Shown here: piece by piece, positions 31,450 through 61,140 of the stretch
Layout: each line of letters starts with the position of its first letter
Position numbering within the stretch: position 1 is the first letter of the stretch
Assembly (NCBI GenBank): GCA_030435675.1
Contig: CM059623.1
Coordinates: 1,328,012-1,392,011, forward strand
Direction: 5' to 3'
Source of the DNA: Steinernema hermaphroditum
Taxonomy: Eukaryota > Nematoda > Chromadorea > Rhabditida > Steinernematidae
Length of the DNA: 64,000 nucleotides
Translations under genes and position numbers: made by a program
The notes under the pieces: model-generated
Database searches by the model: none
What the model saw: the letters and a program-made list of their open reading frames with translations, nothing else
Told to the model about the DNA's origin: nothing

Positions 31450-31860
31450 CTTTGTGCTTTTTTCAGACAGACTGTATGAGGTGAATTTTTGGCTGAACAG
31501 CGTGAAGGCCCGCTTTGGTTGTGTATATGAATATGAATGAAAAAGGCCAGTAAACTGAAAGCATTTACTGAAAAAGGTTAATTGGCCGGGTGGTGGTGAT
31601 GAGTATCTTGGTAAGACAAATAAACTACGAGACAGATCACTGGTGTTCCATGGCGATCGGTCAGATTCTCCATTTGCTCTCTCTGAGTCGCCGTCCCTCG
31701 CATAGGCTCAACCAAGAACTGAAAGCTTGAGATCGTGCTGACGTTTGTCTTGTATCGTTTGTCTTGCTTCACCATCTCGACGCTGCATTTATTTTTTTGG
31801 CAAACTAATGAGATAGTTGTGCTTAAATTCGATACCGATGTAAGAGCCGTACCCTAAAAA
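31450..31860. repeat. Composite dispersed repeat, copy 2
   Basis: It begins with the 100-bp piece of the 30590 repeat. It then has GATCACTGGTGTTCCATGG, CATAGGCTCAACCAAG and GATGAG/AATGAGATAGTTGTGCT blocks matching 29815-30290 in order. Confidence 0.7.
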
Positions 31861-31969
31861 ATTAGTAATCAGTTACACTTCATATATCGCTGGCGTTAAC
31901 AAAATATGGTGATCGAATTGGACATCTTTTTCACATTTGTCTATGTTCTGATATATAACAAACAAAGCG

Positions 31970-32315
31970 ATAGGTGCATTTTGATGGGTTCACCTAGGGA
32001 GTGATCATTGTGAATGTCGTCGGAGCCAGTCGCTAACGCCCATTTTTCTCCCCCACGGCACCCAGAATCAGTCTATCGTCTACTTCGACTGTCTACACGC
32101 ATCCTTTGCTCAACGGTCTACGGAACATTCAAGAACGTCATCTTCAGTCTAGACAGGGCCACGGAGGATTTTGCAGGCCGCCATTTGAGTCAGTGTTTGT
32201 GCGTACCACCTGCGGGTCGGTCGCTCTTGTGCTGTTGTATCGTCTTGTGCCAGTGATAAATAAAGAAAGGTGCATTTTGATGGGTTCACATAGGGAGTGA
32301 TCATTGTGAAAATAA
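31970..32315 (+). repeat. Pair of 45-bp direct repeats
   Basis: AGGTGCATTTTGATGGGTTC followed by AC(C/A)TAGGGAGTGATCATTGTGAA occurs at about 31973 and again at about 32270. Sequence before the first copy (ATGGTGATC...AACAAA..CGATAGGTGCAT) recurs in diverged form at about 39205-39285. Confidence 0.8.
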
Positions 32316-32469
32316 AGGATGCGCATAACAGGTGACCTTAATTGTGGGACAGCCCAGTGTTGAGCAGAGGAGATGTTTCACCCATAGCAATTGTAGATCT
32401 CTTCGTTATTTTTTGGAATTTTTGGGCTACTTCTGTTTTTGTCTCCTTACATGAATCAACGTAGACCGT

Positions 32470-33380
32470 GAAAGGTTTAGGATAGGTTGGAAGTGCGTGG
32501 GACGGCGGCACGCAGGGGAAGCAGCGGCGGCGTAATGCCTGCGAAAGCCCTTCTGAGCCAAAAGCCTTCTGTCATAAACATCGCCCCTTTTTTGTCGTTC
32601 TCTCTTCCCACCGCGTTTGGAGGAGGCGCCACCAGTTAGGCTAAAGTTCAGACCTCGCCGAAAGTGCAGTGTATGCACTTTATAAGGCGTCCATTTTTCA
32701 CTCTTCTCTCTGTTTTGCCCGGCCGAGATGTTAAGGTGTCCGTGGATTGTGCTTTATTGGAGTCGCATGCTTCGTTCAGTTTCGGGTTTCGAGAACGTAT
32801 CTGTCATTGCTCGCCGTCCATATGAATCTACAAAGATTAACTAACTGTTCCGTCTATTTTTAGAAAACTCAGGGTTGTTGCCTTCAGCGATCGCCGTCGA
32901 CTATTTCCGAGCTCCGTCTTCACATGAACGTAAGAGTTTTTAAAATAAACGACCTTGTGACGTTAGCACGAATCCATTAAATCCAAAGAATCCCTGTTGC
33001 TTCTCATAGAAATGACCATGACGAGGTCAGAAGCTTTTCGAAACGATCACATTGCACGCCCTTCTGAAATTCGCAAAGTTTGAGATAAGTATGCGTTTTG
33101 CTCAACTGAACAACTTCTGTTGGGATGGTTAGTTAAAAAACGGGGTCAGGCTGTAAATATCGGCTGTTTTCCCTCGATTGCCGCGCTAAGTGCAGTGAAC
33201 TCTCACCGCAAATTATGATGTACCATTAGTCCATTGCATTCCTCCTGATCTTGGAGGTCTATTCTGTCGACGATTCAGAGGACCCATGACATTGTTTGAC
33301 GGTCATTTTTGGTCAGTTTATTTGTCTCATCAAGATGCTCATCACCGCTACCCATCCAATTAACCTTTTTCCAATAACTG
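32470..33380. other. No gene seen
   Basis: 32480-32700 is GC-richer (GGCGGCACGCAGGGGAAGC) and followed by TTTATAAGG, which could be a promoter. No exon could be supported. The remainder is AT-rich with no clear structure. Confidence 0.4.
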
Positions 33381-33384
33381 CTTT

Positions 33385-33700
33385 CAGTTTACTGGCCTTT
33401 TTCATTCATATTCATATACACAACCAAAGCGGGCCTTCACGCTGTTCAGCCAAAAATTCACCTCATACAGTCTGTCTGAAAAAAGCACAAAGAACGCTGG
33501 TGGTACTGTTTAGACTTCGGCAGCGACGGCAAAATCACATAATCTCATTTTATCACGATTTACACGACTCATTGTTTTCGGCTCGTACATCAGCATCAAA
33601 GTTGAGTACAACTATCCCGTCAATTTGTCAATGTCGCGTGATGACCGATGTACGAATCAATACAATGGAATGTTCGAATTTGTATTTATTCTCCAATCTT
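33385..33700 (-). repeat. Arm B of a 330-bp inverted repeat
   Basis: Reverse complement of 30590-30915 with scattered differences. The arms are separated by about 2.5 kb, so an inverted transcript could form a long duplex RNA. Confidence 0.85.
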
Positions 33701-34021
33701 CTGGTTGAAGGGTACAGCGCTCTTAAAGACTAACTGAAATGGCTATGCACTTTTGAGAACCTTTATACAAAATATACACAATCTAATGGTCCTCTGGGAA
33801 AGGGTCGCGCTGGTTGAGTGGTACAAGAATAGTGTATTTACTTAATAAGAAAACTGTGATTTAAATTAGGCGACATTAATTGTGGGACAATTCAAAAGAT
33901 TCTCTTTATTAAAATCAAATGTTCTAAATCGAGAACTGTGAAAGGTACACGAGGATATTTGCCGGCATTTTATCTTTAGCTCACCGAGCTATTATATCCT
34001 TTGATGAAAATTCACTTTTCA

Positions 34022-34289
34022 GGCGAGTGCAGGCGCCGATGGCGGCGCCAAAGAACAACATCTTCTGATGACAGACATCGCGCATTTGCTCAAGGAAGCG
34101 AAAAAAAGCAACATCCGAAATAAATGGAAGCATTCAGGGACGAATTTAAAAGCCAATGGGAGATTCGTGTTTTTCAATCGTAAAACGGGTGTTGGATGGA
34201 AAAGGCGCGCAGAGTTCGGCGCCCTCAGGTTGAAAGGAGATGCCGCCGGCGACCACCGCCGTCTGCTGCCGCACGAGAAATGCACTTAG
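34022..34289 (+). CDS. Possible terminal exon, unknown protein
   Basis: After TTTTCAG (34015-34021) the frame reads ASAGADGGAKEQHLLMTD, then IAHLLKEAKKSNIRNKWK and a basic segment (RFVFFNRKTGVGWKRRAEF), ending at TAG 34287-34289. AATAAA follows at about 34387, within normal distance of a 3' end. Codon use is moderately coding-like. No upstream exon or domain was identified. Confidence 0.3.
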
Positions 34290-34440
34290 GATCTTCTCCC
34301 AGCTGCCACTGTCATCATGAATAGAAGCCGTCGTCGTCAAAAGGAGCCAGTGTTATAATTTACATACTATTGTAACGTGTCTCGCGAATAAAGGTTTAAT
34401 TACCCAAGTTTGACGTTTCACCACACCTCAACCGATTACC

Positions 34441-34537
34441 CATTCACCCAACCAAATACAAACCGCGTGGTAGCATCCATCATCCCACTGAACCAACGAG
34501 ATCGCATACCATCATCCTCTGGGTCGTCGGACGTCGC
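34441..34537 (+). repeat. Dispersed repeat, copy 1 of close pair
   Basis: ATTCACCCAACCAAATACAA onward for about 95 bp is repeated at 35117-35211 with a few substitutions. Confidence 0.85.
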
Positions 34538-35116
34538 TCAAGGTTTGCTGTGCAAAGTGTGCAGTTTCATTTAATGTATATCTATTTGGTACATCATATA
34601 TCAAGTAAAAGAAGCAGAAAATAAGGTACTGTAGTAATCATATTGGCAAAGGGCGTACCAGTGCACAATTTCACTTCATTTTATCAGATAAATCATTTCT
34701 TAAGGACGTTTGCAGTCAGGTCTGCCAAGTCTTTTCGGAGAAAATGGGACGCGAGATATAGCTGAAGACAATCTTTTATGACACAAAAATGAACAAAACT
34801 TTGGCATAAAACTTGCAATCTTCTGTGATCGAAACTCACTCTGAAAAATCGCGTTTAGTAATGGAACTGTGTCAAATGGAACACCTCGTTATGCACAGGC
34901 TGCCCAAGGAGAGGGCAGATATTCCATCAAAGTTGACGGCGGTGATTGCATTAGTTTCTGCGGACATAGAAGTGACGAAGTTCCGAATCACAGTGGAGGC
35001 GTGACGTCGGAACATGGCGAAGCGGAGCGGGAACGGTGCAGGAGGAGGTGTTGACGATGGACAGGCGGGTGGAACAGTAGCTCCCTGGTTAATTACGCCT
35101 TCTGGGAGCCAGGAAG

Positions 35117-35211
35117 ATTCACCCAACCAAATACAAACCGCGCGGTAGCATCCACCATCCCACTGAACCAACGAGATCGCATACCATCATCGTCTGGGTA
35201 GTCGGACGTCG
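35117..35211 (+). repeat. Dispersed repeat, copy 2 of close pair
   Basis: Second copy of the 34441-34537 sequence. It is preceded by GCTCCCTGG...CTTCTGGGAGCC, shared with the repeat at about 19100-19130. Confidence 0.85.
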
Positions 35212-35922
35212 TTTGTAAGATCATTGTACCGACAGCAATGACCAACCTCGAGCTCTCACTCAATTCATTTCTGTAAGAAGACAACCTAACCGATCGCCAC
35301 CGATACAGATTTGGCTTTTTGAAGATAGTTGAAAGCACACTTTGTCCTATGTCTTTGTCTTTAGACGTTGCAGGCGTACAAAAAAAACATTATGAAATCT
35401 AAATGGATCTGTCAGTTTTTTTCTTTGTCATATTTGTCATAGAACGGCAAAACCGTAACTGCTACAACAGTGCATCCCATTGTCTAAATGGAGATGCTGG
35501 TTGGCTACACTTCAAGACTATTCCATAAGAACATAGTGTATTCATTCATAAAACTCTCACATTCAGTTGACAGAACATCAATATTCGGACACGAGAAAAC
35601 AGGAAAGGAGAAGAAAAGAAGTAAATTATGCGGCACATGAACTTAAGATCAACAAACGGTAAACGAGATTTGCATTCGGTTGGATGGCATTTTCACATGG
35701 GTACGGTAGAAGTGGTCGGTGTGAAGGCATTTGAACTAGTGACGACTAAACAACTAACAAATACGGTATTATGCTTGTGTTAAAGATCTGCATTGAATCT
35801 CAAATGGCACCGGTAGTTGGGGAACATTTCTCTCAAAACGATCTGAACTTCTAACAGTCAAGGTGGGGAGGAAAGGCTTTGTTGACGATATGGTAGTGGA
35901 TGTGTGGAGTAAGGTCGTGCGG

Positions 35923-53652
<17,730 letters not shown>

Positions 53653-53949
53653 ATCATCGCCGCCGTCTCCGCGCTTCTTGTTGGCCGGGGGTGGCGACGC
53701 CGAGGACGCCGTGGGGAGGGCGCCCGTGGGGGAGGAGAAGGCAAACGAACAAGAAGAGGAGGGGAGCAGGAAGACCCCAAATTGCCTCAAGAAGTGATAA
53801 AACAAAATCAACACCACGGCGCGCGCGCGTGGCCGGCCGAAGCAACCTCCTCGAGAAGAAGCGGACCGCCTACTTCTTGGCTCCACGGCGCCACCACCCT
53901 CTGCTGCTGGACGCAACAATGCGACGCGTTAATTACCGCATATTTCGGA

Positions 53950-53980
53950 CCCGCGCGCTCCATCTGGACTGGATGATGGG
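53950..53980 (-). CDS. Candidate alternative first exon of unc-103
   Basis: The minus strand reads ATGGAGCGCGCGGGTCCGAA, encoding MERAGPKYA, and ends at a GTAATT donor. The surrounding sequence is CG-rich, like a promoter region. The connection to the next exon could not be proved, because the phase-0 join requires an acceptor upstream of 53652 that I could not fix. Confidence 0.25.
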
Positions 53981-54489
53981 CCTGGACAGCTGCAGGAGAG
54001 GGGTTAGGGTCCCTGCCGGGGGGCCAGGGAAGAACAAAGGCGAAGCTGCGAGACGACGAGCAAAGATTAGGCGGTGAGCGGATGTGGCGATGTTGCAAGT
54101 GGATGGGGTAAGGGATGCAAATGAAAATCGTCGTTGAAAGACAAAGAAGAACCAGAAAAGACCGTATTCAATCATCTGGTTTCGTTTACAAAAATACACC
54201 TGTTGTGAACCGGAACCTAAAGGATTGTGACTCTTTCTAAATGACGTTTAACACATGTGTCACTCGTCACTCCAAATCACAATCATTTTATGGTGGAAAA
54301 AAGTAGTCGTACACTATAATCCATTGTAAAAGGTACAAAAGATTAGTTGTTTTCATCGCTGGAATGTACCCACTAATACCTTCATTTGATTGATCCACAG
54401 AATCTACTTAGTGTATCTTAGAAGACCACCGTCAGCAGACTCCGTGTTTACTATGCACATGTTCATTTGCACGCTTAAGGTTGCTTTTC

Positions 54490-55320
54490 TACGTGATATT
54501 TCTTGATAGATTTTTGGTTCAAGTTCTTCAGTGGTGCTGATCGGAAAGGGATGTGTACACCTTGAGTTCATTTTTATGATAATGAGGACATCGGGAGGTC
54601 TTGTCCTTCCTCGGTCCATTTTGAACATTGAATAATGAATTTTTCGGTCTCCAGTCTGCTGATATGAAATGGGAGTAAAGAAAGCTGTTTATATTTTTGT
54701 GAAATTATCCCAGGAACTTTTGACTTAAGTGACCGACTATGGAAGACAGTAAACCTAAACCCACAGGCATTGCTTTTTAATAAAAAAGCATTCTACAACA
54801 TTCTAGAAATATGTGCTTGAATATGCCACTGAAAAACGGTGTGCTACTTAGAACATATGTGTATAATACACTCAGACATGATTGGGACATGTTCCCGCAT
54901 TAGAACCATAGTTTATTCGATTTTTGATTGAATGTTTTCAAATGGTGCTAATCGCAACGAGATCTGTACACCTTGAGTACAGATGTTTTATGATAATGAG
55001 GGCGTCAAGAGGTCTTGATTTATTGTAAATATTAAGCAATGAATCTTTGGGTTCCAATGTCTAATGAATTGAAGTGAGTATGGAATGACACGATAGTAAA
55101 GAAAGCTGGAAATCTAGGGAGATTATATTTTTGGTGAAGTAACTTTCGACTATGGAAGACAGTAAACCTAAACAACCCAGCCATGCATATCGCTATCTAA
55201 CAGAAAGGTTTTCTACGACTTTCTAGAAATATATGCCTGAATATGCCACAGAAAAAAGGTGTGCCACTTAGAGCATATGTATTCGATACACTTAGGGTCA
55301 TTGGGACGTGTTTACTTACA
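54490..55320 (+). repeat. Tandem duplication, period about 415 bp
   Basis: Two diverged copies share TGTACACCTTGAGT, TTTTATGATAATGAGG, GACTATGGAAGACAGTAAAC, TTCTAGAAATAT.TGC.TGAATA and GGTGTGC.ACTTAGA.CATAT in the same order. Confidence 0.85.
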
Positions 55321-55329
55321 CGCCCAATT

Positions 55330-57900
55330 GCCTTTCTGTCCAGATCATTGAATCAACGGCCGATCTCTGGTCATGTATTGTTTACCGCCTCTCTCCAAAG
55401 TGCATTCGAAATCACAACGTGCTCACTGCCTCACCGAATCCAATATCCCTCGTTGCGGTATGTCGCAGTCTTTCCGCGTTGTTTCGCTTTCATTTCGGCT
55501 TTCAAAAAACGTGCACAACAGCGTCGTCCAATTTTAATATCACGACGACGACGTCGCGTCACCCTCCAAGGGGTTGGGTACACAAGGGGCCGGGGCCCGC
55601 GGACGAAGGATCGATCGGAACGATGGGACAGGTGGAATTTGTGCCGATGTCAGGAATAATTTACGTCAATGTGGTGAGGTGATGGCTGGAGACGACGGAA
55701 TGACTAGTTTGTTTGTGGGTAAGCAGGCTAATTATGCGGATTGCTGAGGGAATGGATGGGGGACGTTCACGGTGAACAAGTAGCTGATATGCACAGAGAA
55801 AAAGTGGAGTCTTTGTAAGGACAGTAAAGGGATGGATGGGCGACGTAATCACAAAAAGCTCGCCTACAAAGAAATGTGTAAGGAAGGCGCGGAAGTTTTT
55901 AACGAATCAATTATTGGATGGATCAAGTGCATTTTTGCGACATGACAATTCCTCAAGTGAACTCATTCTCTACATCAATCGCATAGCTCAAAGGCACGGA
56001 TGGTGGCGACTTTTAGAGCGCTGTCGTGAAGGTGTGCTACTGCTCCTTTATGTGCTTATGAGGCGACGCAACCCCTTTATTAAAAAGGTAAACGCAGTAT
56101 TTCGGTTACACAGGAGAGCTTAGGCGACCAGGCAATTTTGAAATTTTTGCAATTAGTTGATTAGCACCGTAGGGCCGTGCCTTTTTTACATTTATTGCAT
56201 AGTCTAGCATATGGAAAGTGTAAATATCTTCGGTGAATTTCTGAATAAATATCTTTAAAGAAGATATCAGTGGCCAGATCTCTCTCATTTCGCAGTTATT
56301 CTTCATCCGGTGTTTATTCTTCACCTTCATCCGGAGTTTAGACGACGATGACAATGACACTCACTCAACTCGAACCTCAGAGAGCGAGTGGCGAACCACC
56401 GAGGCAAACGAATCATTTAATTTTGGCCTCCACATCGAAATAAGCGGCCAAAAAGGGCAAAAGATTCACTTGCACAGGAAAGAAGGCACAGATCTATCAA
56501 CAGGACAAAAATTGAAACTTCTTGGAAATGTGAAGGCCGATGGCTGGGGACACAATTAAAGGACTCAGGATTCAATAAAAAAGTCTGATCAGGAGAAGAA
56601 CGTTATTTGCTCAAAGACTCACAGTGAGGTCTTGTTTGAAAGTGGAATTTTTCGGTGCAGAACAACAGAAAGCAAAAATACTGTGTTAGACTTTTGATGT
56701 GCTTTAAATTGAGTTGGTTAGGGCTGTCTCGACTATACAGTGTTGTTGAGCTGCAACATTCTCAAATGACAAACGAAGCTGGTCGGCATGAAGTTTTTGC
56801 GACTTGTTTTATGTCAGTCCATGAGGTTAAGATTTGATTGTAAGCTGGCTGAGAATTTGGGTGTAGTTACTTTTTTCAAAGATTGGCAGCGTAGCATATA
56901 GCATCCAAGACGGCATTTTCGTATAGAGTTCACGGAATTCATGCGATAACCATCTATTTTTGGATAAAATTTCTTCTCCTTGTCTTTGACTCAAAGCTGT
57001 TCAAGTTTCCGCTTTTAGCAATCGTTGCTAATCTATCCGTAGTTTCACTTTACACTTTTTTTTGTGTTGGGCAGCACTTCGCGGCGGATAATCTGTTAAA
57101 AAACAGCGTACCAGCGGTGCGCCCAATTTTTGAATAAGCGTTAGCATTGGACCGGATGCGAATAGTGTCCCACAAAGTAATATTTTTTGTATATCTTAGT
57201 GCCTTGGGTTTGGCTAGGTTGTTGGGTATTTTTGAAAAAAATAAGTAGATAAGTAGGCCCAGAAAAGCGCAAGTCAGTCCCAAAATCGCATGCTGATAAC
57301 TCAGACGCATACCTGGCCGAACCGGCGAGTGTCGTGGGTGCCATTTTTCAGCCTCAGGTTTGACTGCTCTCCTAGCTATTCGTTTTCAGTTTTCTCCGAG
57401 ATGATTGAGAAAAGCACACAGCTGTACATTATAATAAACGCTCACTCATCTACCACCATTGTATGCCATATTCCAGCCGATCTGAGGCGGAGATTTTGAA
57501 GAATCCATTGTAAGTATAACCAAACGTTACTGGACTTATCAGCTAAAGGTTTCCTTAAGCACCAACTACAAATCCCCATAAATAATTCCCTGCAGCGAAT
57601 AGCAATTATATAAATCTTCCTAGTAGGAACACTCTCGACAAAAACGTACACGCAAGCCCGCTCGAAACAGCGAATCTCTGATTCGAAAAGGGAGGCTTCA
57701 GATCGGGCCTCACGCGAAGAACAGGGACGAGCGTTACAGGTGAGAGTGACTGAAAGAGGCGAGGAAAGAAGAAGAAAACAGCTCTGTTGACCTAATTATT
57801 AGATAAATTAGATGCTTCACGGGATCTTGTTATTGAGTCTGCGCCTATGACGTTGGTCGCGGTCCTGCAGCGATTGCATAAACGGCGCCTCAGTATGACT
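55330..57900. other. Intergenic region right of unc-103, no supported gene
   Basis: A minus-strand frame (57310-57050) starts with a hydrophobic helix (AILGLTCAFLGLLIYLFF), but its upstream part (MAPTTLAGSA followed by GTATGC) would splice this sequence out, and nothing confirms either reading. A CG-rich patch lies at about 55540-55625. Otherwise the region is AT-rich with ATTTTTG motifs on the plus strand. Confidence 0.35.
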
Positions 57901-59009
57901 AATTTTTGGTGCAGGTGCGCCAAAAATTGGAAACGCATATACTGATGATTTTTGCAATGCTGCTTGTCTAGTCTATTTCTAGAATTTTATTCATCGTTAT
58001 CTCTTGAAAATTTACCGTAGCTTACATAATTAATGATCAGATCAATTAATGGTGCCATGAGTGGAGCTATAACCAGAACACGAGCTTTACTAGGCTCTCT
58101 TTGTTTCCAAATTTGTCGTTGGATTGTGAGCCTCTTGAACTCCATTCCTTTTAGAGTTACTGCCACTTTGTATCTTCGGGATTATTTTTGCTTCTCAATA
58201 AATCTTTTGTCTTTCTCTGTAAGAAGAGAGAATTCCATAGAACCCAAAACCAACCGATCCGTTGGTCTGTGTGGGTGTTTCTATCCTCTTGATCGCCTTC
58301 GATCATTCGAAGAGCGGTCGGTTTCAGAGCGAATCGAACTTAGAAACTCAAAAATTTTTGAAAATTTCTTCATTTCTCTGCATTACCACTACTCTGTCTT
58401 CGGGACCAGTAGGCAACATTTGCTTCTACACGTTGTTCATTTTTGTCCATGTTTGCCAAAGCTTCGTTTAAATTCCTGAACGTTGCCGATGCTAACAGCT
58501 TATAGGCACGGATACCGTATGTGAACGACTTTCCACTTTGACATATGCAATGTGCAAGAAACATAAACGAAAATTTTGAAATCCCACGCACCAGCTTGGA
58601 GCAAAAATGTTTTGATCTGCTAGAATAAAGCATAGTTGTATAGCGTACATTCGCGTAATGTATATCGCAGGGTTTGGACGTTCTTGTCACCTTACGGGGG
58701 ATGCGAACTTAGGCACACAAATTTTTGGATGCAAGGCTTGAAGTCATCGATAACTCTTGGTTGGTTTCTTGGTTGTACTCGCTTGTCAGGTCACGGAAGG
58801 ATCAGGAGATCATAGGAGTCCACGACAATAGAGAGTTTGCATGTGGAATTCTTACTGTCATTATACGCGTGTGCGATTTTTGTAAATGTCTTGAGCTCTC
58901 GGCTCTGCCGACGTCACATTTTCTCGTTATGGTCCTTTCCATTGTTTTTCCCAAGTGCAGAATGAGGTCGGCCTAGTGGGAGGTGTAGCTTTCTGGTCGT
59001 AAGAGATTG

Positions 59010-59400
59010 TTGTGATAATCGCGAAAAGACCTGTACTTATATTGTCTACTCAGTTCACATTTGGTCGACGAATAAAAATAGACTTCAGGAAACAGATAAA
59101 TGCAAATTTTGAAAAGGTATGGGACCAGATGGTCGAGAAAGTATTCTTTTATAAAAACGTGTATACGGATACGACGTCATTTTTGTGTACCTTCAGATTT
59201 CCTCTCTCATTCCGACTCGGAAGACATTTCGGCTATCTTTGTAAAACTCTATGGAGGGATAATAGCAAAAAGAGCTGTACTCATATTGCCTACTCAATGA
59301 ATAAGTTCGCATTTTGTCCAGGTATAAAGTAGAGAGAAACCCAAAAATTCAAATTTTATGAGTGTGGTGGACCGAACGATCAAGAAGGCATTGTTTTATA
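59010..59400 (+). repeat. Tandem duplication, period about 240 bp
   Basis: GATAAT.GC.AAAAAGA and CTGTACT.ATATTG.CTACTCA are followed by a GACC..A.G.TC.AGAA.G.ATT.TTTTATAA block. They occur at about 59015-59150 and 59255-59400. Confidence 0.7.
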
Positions 59401-59714
59401 AGACGGATAGAAAGTAATTTTTGTTGCCGGTTTTCTCCGTTTGTAGGATATCATCCAGTAGAGCACTGTGATCACAAGATTTCTCATCGGTTTTTGAGCC
59501 TTTACGATTCGTCGTCGTTGCCTAGTTCTGAACGCCACACCAGACTCCCTAAAGAGAGCTTCGGGCTAATATTCAGGAAGTATGTTCAACCCTGCATCGA
59601 CGCGCAAGGTGACCACGCAATTGCGTACTGAATAAGGCAGTTTTCAATATTCCATAGAAATCCTGTTTTTAATTTCGCAGATTTCAGTTCACAGGGAAGA
59701 GCTCACAGGAAGAT

Positions 59715-60370
59715 TGAGTGGGCGACTTTTGAGTCATTTTGATCAGAATTGGATGGGAGAAAACCAGTAATGACACCAAATTTCGGCCTAAACCTTTCGG
59801 TAGATCAGTACTGTTTCTATCGCTTCTATTTTTGGTCAAATTCTTGGTATTTGCCTCGAATTGGCTCGATTTTTAACTTAACTGTAAAGCGTGCTTGATT
59901 TAAGGTTCCAGATTTTTGTCCCAGTTTTTAATCCGCACACCCACGGTAATGTCGGATATTATTGTTATTGGCAAACATAGTTTGATAGCTCTGATATTTG
60001 CTGCTGAATGTAAAATTAAAGGCGGTATGTGAATGACTTTTGAGGCATTTTGATCACAAATCGATGGGATGAAACACCACCAATGACACGCTTCGGTAGA
60101 GCAGCGATAGAGGAATACTATTTATATCGTTGTTTGACAATGCATGAGTGCATTCGTTGGTTCCGGATTGGCATGATTTTTGAGTTAAATGCCAACCCCT
60201 ATTGTGGCTGATTGGCTCGACCTTGCTTCGGCTCGATCTCTAACGTACTCAGTGTAGATTCCAGATTTTTGTTCCAGCTTTTAACCATTCCACATCTAAG
60301 CCTCTATAATATTGGCATTAGCTGTTATCGCCAAAAATAGCTTGATATATGCAGTTGAATGTGAATTTAT
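59715..60370 (+). repeat. Tandem duplication, period about 330 bp
   Basis: Shared blocks in order: GACTTTTGAG.CATTTTGATCA, AATGACAC, TTCGGTAGA, GATTGGCTCGA or GAATTGGCTCGA, TTCCAGATTTTTGT.CCAG.TTTTAA and AATAT.GTTATTG-like sequence before AGTTTGATA or AGCTTGATA. Confidence 0.75.
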
Positions 60371-60655
60371 CTCATCGCTTTTCTATGCATAAGACTGCCT
60401 GTAAGAAATAGATTTTTGGCTAGTAACCAAATGCCCCCCATTACTTTGTAGAGTCCACGAAAACGCCTTAAATCTGGCATATATGAGGCAACAAATGTTA
60501 AATACGGTTACGAAGGCTAGAGATGCTGTCGTAGTTGATAGATCAAAAGATAGGATTGGTCCTATTCTTCGCCACATTAAAGATTTCTTCAAAACTTACG
60601 TCTTCGAGAATATGCTCAGCCACGGTCATGACATCAGGATGGGAATCTTCACTCT

Positions 60656-60974
60656 ATGGACGATCAAACACTACCGAATAAGGACAAAAAGACCAAAACA
60701 ACTAACCGTCAGGACGGGACCGTTTTTCTCTTCGGCCGTCATGTTTACAGGCGACGAGACGGCCTTCTCAAGTTGACGCCATTAATCACCGGCACCGATT
60801 CGCAACTGAGATTAGCGTCGAAAGGGACACAGTCACAAGGACTTCCGAAACGGTTACATAGTAACCGCGCCGATTTGGAACAATGGGACGGCAGGTGGGG
60901 ACAAAAGGCGCTCATCGATCGTACTTTGGTTTTTGGCTCGGAGCGGAGGAAGCGGGTTACTATGCGCTCATTAG
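60656..60974 (+). CDS. Probable first exon of a plus-strand gene
   Basis: The ATG at 60656 opens 106 codons ending at a strong TTAG/GTATGT donor (phase 1). The peptide is polar and basic (DDQTLPNKDKKTKTTNRQDG, VFLFGRHVYRRRDGLLKLTP, LEQWDGRWGQKALIDRTLVF). Base composition rises well above the AT-rich flanks, as in known exons. It lies in the zone where the ATTTTTG motif points to plus-strand transcription. Candidate next exons that keep phase are 63730-63806 (short, ends HGVF and stop) and 63923-64000. No domain is recognised. Confidence 0.4.
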
Positions 60975-61140
60975 GTATGTGTGCGTCGACGAGGCGATCA
61001 CGTTGTGGATATATAAGGCAACACCGGTGGTGCGGATGTCTTCAAAAGTCACGTTCTGTTTCGCAGAACTACACACAGTTCTGCATTTTAAAATCGGCCG
61101 ATATGAGCGTGGAGTTTCCCGCTTTTGCCAAATTTAGTTA

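Noticed and set aside
55243..55682. Two overlapping plus-strand frames of 124-138 codons
   Set aside because: They overlap a tandem duplication on the left and a CG-rich patch on the right. There is no domain, and composition differs along the frame.
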